Shown here: positions 5,793-9,652 of the stretch, in pieces
How the letters are laid out: each line of letters begins with the position of its first letter
How positions within the stretch are numbered: position 1 is the stretch's first letter
Assembly: GCA_027016355.1 (NCBI GenBank)
Contig: JALWAF010000086.1
Location: 728-10,379 of the forward strand
Direction of reading: 5' to 3'
Length of the DNA stretch: 9,652 bases
DNA from: Candidatus Moraniibacteriota bacterium
GTDB taxonomy: Bacteria; Patescibacteriota; Minisyncoccia; Moranbacterales; GCA-2747515
Program-made: the position numbers and the translations under genes
The notes under the pieces: model-generated
Told to the model about the DNA's origin: nothing
What the model saw: the letters and a program-made list of their open reading frames with translations, nothing else
The model's database searches: none

Positions 5793-6297
5793 TGTTCCAC
5801 GTGGAACATTAAATAATAAAAATAATTTAAACTATTAAAATAATACAAATATGTTCCACGTGGAACACTAAAGTAATAAATTTTGATGAAAAAACAGATC
5901 AAAAGTCGCATAGTTGTTCCACGTGGAACAATTTGTTGTAAAAAAGATGTGATTTTAGTTGAATTAATTAAATATGTTCCACGTGGAACATTAAAATAGT
6001 AAGAATTACATCAAGCTATTAAAATAATACGATAATGTTCCACGTGGAACATTAAAATAACAAGCTTTGATATAAGAAGGGCTTAAAAATTATGTGATTG
6101 TTCCACGTGGAACAATTTATTATAATAAAAGATACTATTTTAGTTAAATTAATTAAATATGTTCCACGTGGAACATTAAAATAATAAACTTTAGTATAAT
6201 GCAGAGTAAGTGTCAGAGAATTGTTCCACGTGGAACATTAATCTCCTGTAAAAGTTAAATAGTAGGGGAATGTGGAAAAAATGTTCCACGTGGAACA
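5793..6297. repeat. parS: tandem array of nine parS (ParB-binding) sites
   Basis: Nine perfect copies of TGTTCCACGTGGAACA lie at 5793-5808, 5852-5867, 5915-5930, 5975-5990, 6036-6051, 6099-6114, 6160-6175, 6222-6237 and 6282-6297. Start-to-start distances are 59, 63, 60, 61, 63, 61, 62 and 60 bp, about six helical turns, so the sites face roughly the same side of the helix. The 16-mer is a fully symmetric form of the chromosomal parS consensus (tGTTtCACGTGaAACa) bound by ParB, the CTP-dependent clamp that loads there and recruits ParA and SMC for chromosome segregation. Spacers are AT-rich and partly similar to each other, showing duplication of a three-site unit. Known chromosomal parS sites are usually scattered; regular clusters are typical of plasmid centromeres such as sopC. 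No parA or parB is in the window. The sequence match is certain; function is inferred. Confidence 0.9.
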
Positions 6298-6337
6298 TTA
6301 TTAAATAAGTAATAATAAAAGCAAGAAAGCTTATAAC

Positions 6338-6366
6338 TTGACAAATCATATATAATATGGTATAAT
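6338..6366 (+). promoter_or_regulatory. perfect consensus sigma70 promoter, extended -10
   Basis: TTGACA (6338-6343), a spacer of exactly 17 bp, and TATAAT (6361-6366) preceded by TGG, which supplies the extended -10. This is the strongest promoter in the window. Transcription would begin around 6371-6374, run away from the parS array, and read a possible structured RNA, tRNA-Arg and perhaps rbfA. Confidence 0.85.
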
Positions 6367-6369
6367 ACA

Positions 6370-6455
6370 AGCACGTCGCACAGTGTCTATGAGAGTGAAT
6401 ACTTTTCAAATTAAATATGATATCTTACCGGTTGTAAAAAGGGGGATAACGTGCT
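6370..6455 (+). ncRNA. possible structured RNA or leader upstream of tRNA-Arg
   Basis: AGCACGT (6370-6376), at the predicted transcription start, is perfectly complementary to ACGTGCT (6449-6455), closing an 86-nt domain. Inside are a hairpin GAGAGT-gaat-ACTTTT (6391-6406, with G-U pairs) and a longer one, TATCTTACC (6421-6429) against GGGGGATA (6441-6448, one bulged A and G-U pairs). The second stem abuts the closing stem without a gap, so they could stack in a three-way junction. I recognise no known family (not SRP RNA, 6S or tmRNA), and no T-tract follows directly. It may be a small RNA or merely the tRNA precursor's 5' leader. Confidence 0.35.
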
Positions 6456-6498
6456 ATATTTACATAGTTTCTGAGAAAGACTTTGTAATAAAAATTTT

Positions 6499-6570
6499 CT
6501 CCTTGTAGTTCAATGGATAGAACAAATCCCTCCTAAGGATTAGATGTAGGTTCGACTCCTGCCAAGGAGA
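6499..6570 (+). tRNA. tRNA-Arg (anticodon CCT)
   Basis: A full cloverleaf of 72 nt is visible. The acceptor stem CTCCTTG pairs with CAAGGAG, the D stem GTTC with GAAC, and the anticodon stem AATCC with GGATT around CTCCTAA (anticodon CCT, reading AGG). The T stem GTAGG pairs with CCTGC around TTCGACT. The discriminator is A and the 3' CCA is not encoded. It sits about 125 nt downstream of the consensus promoter and 53 nt before rbfA. Confidence 0.95.
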
Positions 6571-6623
6571 CAAAATAATTAAATTTTATCTTCAGAATAT
6601 TATATATTACTAAATGTAAAAAT

Positions 6624-6950
6624 ATGAGCGAAAGAATGCGAAAAGTAAATTCTGTTATAAAACGAGAAGTATCAGAATTAATTACAAAAAATATTGATTT
6701 TAAGCCAAATGTTTTTGTAACAATTTCAAAGGTTGACACAACAAATGATTTGCGATATACTCGTATATTCGTTCGAGTATTTCCGTATATGAATATTGAT
6801 TATGCAATGAAGACGCTTGAGCATGAAAGAGTTGCTATACAAAAAATATTGCACAAACAACTTCATCTAAAAATCTTACCAAAAATGTCATTTATACATG
6901 ATAAAACTGGTGATGATGTTGATGAGATAGAACAATTGTTGCAAGAGTAG
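6624..6950 (+). CDS. rbfA: 30S ribosome-binding factor RbfA
   Basis: RbfA is a small KH-like protein that binds the immature 30S subunit and assists maturation of the 16S rRNA 5' end, notably in the cold. The 108-residue product opens MSERMRKVNSVIKREVSELI, the standard RbfA first helix. The strand pattern VFVTISKVDTTNDLRYTRIFVRVFP then aligns with the family's 'vtvs.V.vs.Dl..A.vyvsv'. A helix (HERVAIQKILHKQLHLKILP) and the closing strand MSFIHDKTGDDVDEIEQLL complete the fold. Length is normal for a form without the C-terminal extension. No Shine-Dalgarno precedes the ATG. The stop is 6 nt before the next ATG, so translation with the DHH phosphoesterase gene is probably coupled. The rbfA-nrnA pairing is common in Gram-positive bacteria, usually followed by truB, which is absent here. 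Confidence 0.93.
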   Translation: MSERMRKVNSVIKREVSELITKNIDFKPNVFVTISKVDTTNDLRYTRIFVRVFPYMNIDYAMKTLEHERVAIQKILHKQLHLKILPKMSFIHDKTGDDVDEIEQLLQE

Positions 6951-6956
6951 AACTGT

Positions 6957-7979
6957 ATGGCATATGTTGGGATTTATAGAGGATGTTTATATAATAGTAT
7001 GTCAGAAAGTATGTCAGAAAAACAACAATTTCTAAAAGAATTTAATACCTTCAATTATATTTTGCAAAGTGCTAAAAATATTTTTATTATTGGGCATTCA
7101 AATCCAGATCCTGATGCAGTGGGCAGTGTAGTTGCATTATCTCAATTTATACAAAAATATTTCACAGCAAAAGTAACTATTGGGTGTTATGATCCATTTC
7201 CTGAATCACTCAAACAAATTATGCCAGAAAATGAATTTAGTAATCCTGAGGATTTGGATTTAACACAATTTGATGTTGTTATTGGTTGTGATAGTGTTGA
7301 TAGGGGCTTTAATCGAGTTATTAAAAACATTTCAGATTCATGTGTTACAGTGATTATTGATCATCATCATGATACTGTGACTAAAGCTGATCTTTTTATG
7401 AATGATGCCAATTATTCATCAACATGTGAAATTTTGTATAATTTTTTTGCTTTTACACATAAAAAAATAAATAAAGAAATAGCTACCGCGCTATTAGCTG
7501 GAATAATTTTTGATACAGGGACATTTCAGCATGCAAATACTTCGTCAGAAACGTTAGCAGTAGCAGCAAACCTTATAAAACACGGTGCGTCTATTGCAAA
7601 AATTAACTTAGCATTATTTTCTAATCGTAATATAGAGACACTAAATTTGTGGGGCAGGGTATTGGAGCGGGTACGTTTTTTCAAAGAAACAGGACTTGCA
7701 GTTGCTGTTATTACTAAAGAAGATGGAGCGGTAAATTCTGGAGAAATATCTAATATCGCATCCATGTTATCCACTGTACCTAGTGTAAAAGTTGCTATGG
7801 TTGTTTACCAAGTTGATGACAACCATGTAAAAGGAAGTTTTAGAACAGAAAAATATAATAATATAGATGTATCGGCAATTGCACATACACTTGGAGGAGG
7901 AGGACATAAACTTGCAAGCGGTTTTTCAATTCCAGGTCGCATAGTAACAACAAATGATGGTGGCTGGAAAATACAATAA
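6957..7979 (+). CDS. nrnA: DHH/DHHA1 phosphoesterase, NrnA-like (oligoribonuclease / pAp phosphatase)
   Basis: NrnA-type enzymes degrade short oligoribonucleotides in the cytoplasm and many also dephosphorylate 3'-phosphoadenosine 5'-phosphate. The DHH domain metal ligands are in place: HSNPDPDAVGS (H47, D51, D53), CDSVD (D112), IIDHHHD (D135, H136, H137) and GIIFDTGTF (D186). The DHHA1 substrate-binding domain ends with GGGGHKLASGF (313-323). At 340 residues it is near the usual 310-330. The first 14-18 residues (MAYVGIYRGCLYNS) look unlike the family, so translation may really begin at the ATG at 6999 or 7011. The 6957 start is kept for its 6-nt spacing to rbfA; no start has a convincing Shine-Dalgarno. 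Whether it acts on oligonucleotides, pAp or c-di-AMP products cannot be read from sequence. Confidence 0.9.
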   Translation: MAYVGIYRGCLYNSMSESMSEKQQFLKEFNTFNYILQSAKNIFIIGHSNPDPDAVGSVVALSQFIQKYFTAKVTIGCYDPFPESLKQIMPENEFSNPEDLDLTQFDVVIGCDSVDRGFNRVIKNISDSCVTVIIDHHHDTVTKADLFMNDANYSSTCEILYNFFAFTHKKINKEIATALLAGIIFDTGTFQHANTSSETLAVAANLIKHGASIAKINLALFSNRNIETLNLWGRVLERVRFFKETGLAVAVITKEDGAVNSGEISNIASMLSTVPSVKVAMVVYQVDDNHVKGSFRTEKYNNIDVSAIAHTLGGGGHKLASGFSIPGRIVTTNDGGWKIQ

Positions 7980-7990
7980 TTATTAATGCG

Positions 7991-8019
7991 TTGACGTAAA
8001 TTGAAAATTTTGATATTCT
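7991..8019 (+). promoter_or_regulatory. promoter of tRNA-Cys
   Basis: TTGACG (7991-7996), a 17-bp spacer and TATTCT (8014-8019) preceded by TGA (extended -10). Transcription would start about 6-8 nt before the mature tRNA-Cys end at 8032. Confidence 0.55.
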
Positions 8020-8031
8020 GAGAGTTGTATT

Positions 8032-8102
8032 GGTCGTGTGGCCGAGCGGTTAGGCAAGGGTCTGCAAAACCCTGTACCCCGGTTCAAGTCCGGGCGCGAC
8101 CT
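8032..8102 (+). tRNA. tRNA-Cys (anticodon GCA)
   Basis: A 71-nt cloverleaf. The acceptor GGTCGTG pairs with CGCGACC (one G-U), the D stem GCC with GGC, and the anticodon stem AGGGT with ACCCT around CTGCAAA (anticodon GCA). The T stem CCCGG pairs with CCGGG around TTCAAGT. The discriminator is T (U73), the identity base for cysteine tRNA. CCA is not encoded. Confidence 0.96.
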
Positions 8103-8110
8103 CAGAATTA

Positions 8111-8119
8111 TGATATAAT
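8111..8119 (+). promoter_or_regulatory. extended -10 element before tRNA-Leu
   Basis: TGATATAAT (8111-8119) is a TGn-TATAAT extended -10, placed so transcription would start about 8 nt before tRNA-Leu. No -35 is visible, since that position falls in tRNA-Cys. It may supplement read-through from the tRNA-Cys promoter. Confidence 0.4.
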
Positions 8120-8133
8120 AATTGTAGTAATAT

Positions 8134-8218
8134 GCCCGGGTGGTGGAATTGGTAGACACGAGGGACTTAAAATCCCTTGGATGAATAATCCGTGCGAGTT
8201 CAAGTCTCGCCTCGGGCA
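8134..8218 (+). tRNA. tRNA-Leu (anticodon TAA)
   Basis: An 85-nt class II tRNA. The acceptor GCCCGGG pairs with CTCGGGC (one G-U), and the D arm carries GTGG...CAC. The anticodon stem AGGGA pairs with TCCCT around CTTAAAA (anticodon TAA, reading UUA/UUG). A long variable arm (TGGAT/ATCCG) is present, and the T stem GCGAG pairs with CTCGC around TTCAAGT. The discriminator is A and the following bases are CAG, so CCA is not encoded. Confidence 0.96.
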
Positions 8219-8242
8219 CAGGAGTAAAAAATAAAAAGATAG

Positions 8243-8278
8243 AAATAAAAATACTTTATGTAAAAGTATTTTTATTTT
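8243..8278 (+). terminator. terminator after the tRNA pair
   Basis: AAATAAAAATACTTT (8243-8257) and AAAGTATTTTTATTT (8263-8277) form a perfect 15-bp stem with a 5-nt loop. The stem is almost purely AT and its 3' arm itself is T-rich. It lies 25 nt after tRNA-Leu and insulates it from the small operon that follows. Confidence 0.65.
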
Positions 8279-8320
8279 ATACAAGTGTTCGTTAACATAA
8301 ATTTAAATAGGAGAGGGACA

Positions 8321-8575
8321 ATGAATATCAAATTAACAAAGTGGTTAAGAGAGGCAGAAATTAATATTGATGAGATTATTAAAATATTACAAGACAACAA
8401 ACCCCTTAGAAGCATGGAAGTGTTTCGTAAATTAAAAAAAATAGATACAAGCATGGATTGTAAATTTGCACAATTTTCTAAGCTTTTGTGTGGTGTATTA
8501 CCGCAAAAGAGAGTGGTGGAGGTAATATCTACATCAGATGGTGTGTTTTATACGGCTAATAAGCATAAAAAATAA
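8321..8575 (+). CDS. small hypothetical protein (84 aa), unrecognised
   Basis: I do not recognise this protein. The start at 8321 is chosen over an upstream ATG at 8285 because a good Shine-Dalgarno (AGGAGAGGG, about 8309-8317) stands just before it. The product is soluble-looking. Residues 1-55 are amphipathic helices (LTKWLREAEINIDEIIKILQ, then SMEVFRKLKKID), and a short strand-rich end (RVVEVISTSDGVFYTANK) follows. Two cysteines (C47, C57) are too far apart to suggest a metal site. It is the first gene of a two-gene unit: the zinc-ribbon membrane protein starts 26 nt after its stop, and a terminator lies after that. No function can be proposed. Confidence 0.68.
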   Translation: MNIKLTKWLREAEINIDEIIKILQDNKPLRSMEVFRKLKKIDTSMDCKFAQFSKLLCGVLPQKRVVEVISTSDGVFYTANKHKK

Positions 8576-8601
8576 ACCATATAAGGAAAAAAGGGGATTT
8601 A

Positions 8602-8871
8602 ATGAATACTGTGATAGAATTTGTTTTAAATTTATGCACAATTATAGGCGCAATAGTATTGTTAAGTATAGTTTTTGTTCCAATAAGTTACCTTTTGTAT
8701 CGTTATATTACCTCCGTGAAATGTCCCGAATGTGGACATAATAAGTTTTGGATAATGGTGGGAGGTCCATATAAATGTAAAAAATGTGGATGGCAACGTA
8801 CTGAGGAGTGGATAAATAAAAATCCAAATACTCAAATCAAAGGTAAATGGTGGAATACATATTGGGATTAA
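8602..8871 (+). CDS. membrane-anchored zinc-ribbon protein (89 aa)
   Basis: Residues 2-34 form a single hydrophobic membrane helix (FVLNLCTIIGAIVLLSIVFV and on). A treble-clef-like zinc ribbon follows: CPEC (C41, C44), a 14-residue turn, then CKKC (C59, C62) and W64. The C-terminus is short and aromatic (KWWNTYWD). The layout predicts an N-terminal anchor with the ribbon on the cytoplasmic side if the positive-inside rule holds (RYITSVK after the helix). The Shine-Dalgarno AAGGGG (8591-8596) fits the ATG at 8602. The gene is probably co-transcribed with the orphan 26 nt upstream and is ended by the hairpin at 8875-8910. Similar short TM-plus-ribbon proteins are common and of unknown role. Confidence 0.78.
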   Translation: MNTVIEFVLNLCTIIGAIVLLSIVFVPISYLLYRYITSVKCPECGHNKFWIMVGGPYKCKKCGWQRTEEWINKNPNTQIKGKWWNTYWD

Positions 8872-8874
8872 ACA

Positions 8875-8914
8875 AAAAACACTATTTTCAAAAATGAAAA
8901 TAGTGTTTTTCTTT
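8875..8914. terminator. bidirectional terminator between convergent genes
   Basis: AAAAACACTATTTTCA (8875-8890) and TGAAAATAGTGTTTTT (8895-8910) make a perfect 16-bp stem with an AAAA loop. There are T residues after it on the plus strand and T residues after it on the minus strand (the A run at 8874-8879 read in reverse). It ends both the rightward operon (stop 8871) and the leftward 3D-domain gene (stop 8923). Confidence 0.85.
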
Positions 8915-8922
8915 TTTCTCTT

Positions 8923-9453
8923 TTATCCAACTACATAAGCAATTAGGTTTCTTCGTCCAAATGCAAATGCTTCGGTTTTTGTTTCCATGTAAATATCAAA
9001 GTGATTTCCTTTTATTGCTCCACCACGATCTTCACATACATAGTCACCCATTCCTTCAATATGAATTTTAGTACCAAGTTTATAATTACGAGGACATGCA
9101 AGTGTATGGTTTTTCTTTACCATTTTACCGCTTGCAGTGATTCCATCACTTTTACCACATTCATCTGCCGCGGCTGTATAAGCCGAAGCGTTGATTGTAA
9201 ATTTTTCAGGAATTGGTTCTGTATACTGTGCTTTTTTGTAAGTACCATTTGCAATACCACAAACGATACCTCCATTTTCAATATTAGTATAATTATTTTT
9301 ATTTTTAATAGTATTTGTAGTGTTATTTGTTGCGTTTACTGCAGTTGCTGTAAAAATGCTTATAATTGCTATAAATACAATATATCTCATTAATGAGAAT
9401 AAATTTTTAACATGCCTACAATACTTCACAAAAGCTTTTCTTGTAGTTAGCAT
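8923..9453 (-). CDS. secreted or membrane-anchored 3D-domain protein (putative cell-wall enzyme)
   Basis: The C-terminal 90 residues are a 3D domain, named for three conserved aspartates, as in YabE/YuiC and Rpf-related cell-wall enzymes with an MltA-like double-psi barrel. Visible motifs are NASAYTA, DGITASGKM (D103), LGTKIHIEGMGDYVCEDRGGAIKG (in two parts, D142) and HFDIYM (D153), then AFAFGRRNLIAYVV. YuiC-like members act as small lytic transglycosylases on peptidoglycan. Residues 23-40 (RYIVFIAIISIFTATAV) form a signal peptide or anchor ending AVNA, a plausible signal-peptidase site. An Asn/Thr-rich linker follows. C65, C99, C120 and C140 could make disulfides outside the cell. The start is uncertain: ATG at 9453 is chosen, with GTG at 9462 and ATG at 9390 (just before the signal peptide) as alternatives; none has a Shine-Dalgarno. 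Its promoter is at 9495-9523. Confidence 0.88.
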   Translation of the reverse strand: MLTTRKAFVKYCRHVKNLFSLMRYIVFIAIISIFTATAVNATNNTTNTIKNKNNYTNIENGGIVCGIANGTYKKAQYTEPIPEKFTINASAYTAAADECGKSDGITASGKMVKKNHTLACPRNYKLGTKIHIEGMGDYVCEDRGGAIKGNHFDIYMETKTEAFAFGRRNLIAYVVG

Positions 9454-9457
9454 GGCT

Positions 9458-9476
9458 GACACTACACAAAAGTGTC
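9458..9476 (-). promoter_or_regulatory. small hairpin at the start of the 3D-gene message
   Basis: GACACT (9458-9463) and AGTGTC (9471-9476) form a 6-bp stem with a 7-nt loop. It ends 4 nt before the ATG at 9453 and would bury the alternative GTG start in its stem. It could affect translation start choice. It is short and may be chance. Confidence 0.25.
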
Positions 9477-9494
9477 TTTTCAGGTCAACATACT

Positions 9495-9523
9495 ACTATA
9501 GCATATATCTATTATTTTGTCAA
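9495..9523 (-). promoter_or_regulatory. promoter of the 3D-domain gene
   Basis: On the minus strand TTGACA (9523-9518), a spacer of 17 bp and TATAGT (9500-9495). Transcription would start near 9488, giving a 35-nt leader to the ATG at 9453. Confidence 0.7.
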
Positions 9524-9536
9524 GAGCTCGTTATAC

Positions 9537-9595
9537 CTCATAAAGAATGTTACCGAAGCTCTAGTGCATATCTCATAAATAGTGTTACCATAGCT
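9537..9595. repeat. two 24-bp direct repeats upstream of the 3D gene
   Basis: 9537-9560 and 9572-9595 match at 20 of 24 positions (shared CTCATAAA, GTTACC, AGCT blocks), offset by 35 bp. They lie between the leftward 3D-gene promoter and a possible rightward gene starting at 9623. They may be tandem binding sites of a regulator or a decayed duplication. Confidence 0.45.
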
Positions 9596-9622
9596 AGTTA
9601 ATTTTTAAGTCATATTTTAGCT

Positions 9623-9652
9623 ATGAAAACACAAGTAAATCCATTTAATAAC
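9623..9652 (+). CDS. possible start of a further gene (partial)
   Basis: An ATG at 9623 opens a frame (MKTQVNPFNN) that runs off the right edge after 10 codons. No Shine-Dalgarno is seen, but most genes here lack one. The evidence is too short for any functional call. Confidence 0.25.
   Translation, partial: MKTQVNPFNN

Noticed and set aside
5557..6278. DnaA-box cluster proving oriC
   Set aside because: Only 8-of-9 matches scattered over 700 bp in AT-rich DNA; expected by chance often enough that I keep it only as part of an inference.
5793..6297. The regular repeats as a CRISPR array
   Set aside because: Repeats are only 16 bp and perfectly palindromic, spacers resemble one another and are AT-rich, and no cas gene is present. 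The repeat is exactly the parS sequence.
6191..6409. Minus-strand open frame of 72 codons
   Set aside because: It is translated parS repeat (recurring MFHVEHF/MFHVEQF peptides) and runs back across the consensus promoter; a known type of false gene.
6471..6476. CTGAGA as part of a TPP riboswitch
   Set aside because: The other conserved TPP-aptamer segments are absent, and tRNA-Arg/rbfA is not a thiamine context.
6533..6739. Minus-strand open frame across tRNA-Arg and rbfA
   Set aside because: It overlaps two well-supported genes on the other strand and has no family resemblance.
7983..8234. Open frames on both strands over the two tRNA genes
   Set aside because: They are translations of tRNA-Cys and tRNA-Leu (peptides such as GGGIGRHEGLKIP are typical tRNA artefacts).
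8538..8741. Plus-strand open frame bridging the two small genes
   Set aside because: It overlaps both better-supported frames, which have their own Shine-Dalgarno sites; its second half is the out-of-frame reading of the zinc-ribbon gene.
9001..9601. Plus-strand open frames opposite the 3D-domain gene
   Set aside because: They are Cys/Ile-rich low-complexity shadows of the 3D-domain gene, without start signals.

Overview
The window looks like the chromosome of a small-genome, AT-rich bacterium, most likely a Candidate Phyla Radiation (Patescibacteria) lineage. The reasons are short intergenic gaps, many orphan small proteins, a lone anaerobic (class III) ribonucleotide reductase, tRNAs without an encoded CCA end, and dispersed palindromic repeat elements. 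No 16S or other clade marker is present, so the lineage is an inference. UGA is not needed as a sense codon in any gene.

Left part (1-5280): mostly minus strand. It starts with the N-terminal part of a TrmB-type transcription regulator, followed by a small plus-strand orphan gene with strong expression signals. Next come an unrecognised 318-residue protein and the class III ribonucleotide reductase module: NrdG activase (1893-2597) and NrdD (3163-5280). NrdD stops after its zinc-binding region and lacks the glycyl-radical segment. That segment (RVMGY motif) lies in a separate 62-residue reading frame (2820-3008), 154 bases downstream and in another frame, with palindromic repeat elements on both sides. 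The reductase is therefore either naturally split in two polypeptides or broken.

Centre (5281-6498): about 1.2 kb without protein genes, and the most striking part of the window. Next to nrdD it holds a long, hairpin-rich leader, a probable promoter and an NrdR-box match. It then holds nine perfect copies of the 16-bp palindrome TGTTCCACGTGGAACA (5793-6297), spaced 59-63 bp apart. This is the sequence of the chromosomal ParB-binding site parS. Here it is packed into a tandem centromere-like array resembling plasmid sopC in layout. Spacer similarities show that a three-site unit of about 184 bp was duplicated. Gene direction flips across the array (nrdD leftward, tRNA-Arg/rbfA rightward), as expected near a replication origin. 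A perfect consensus promoter (6338-6366) follows, with a possible compact structured RNA (6370-6455).

Right part (6499-9652): tRNA-Arg(CCT), rbfA and an NrnA-like DHH phosphoesterase form a rightward translation/RNA-turnover cluster. After it come tRNA-Cys(GCA) and tRNA-Leu(TAA), a strong terminator, and a two-gene operon of small proteins (one orphan, one membrane-anchored zinc ribbon). A bidirectional terminator separates these from a converging gene for a secreted or membrane-anchored 3D-domain protein, probably acting on the cell wall. The right edge carries that gene's promoter, a pair of 24-bp direct repeats and possibly the first codons of another gene.
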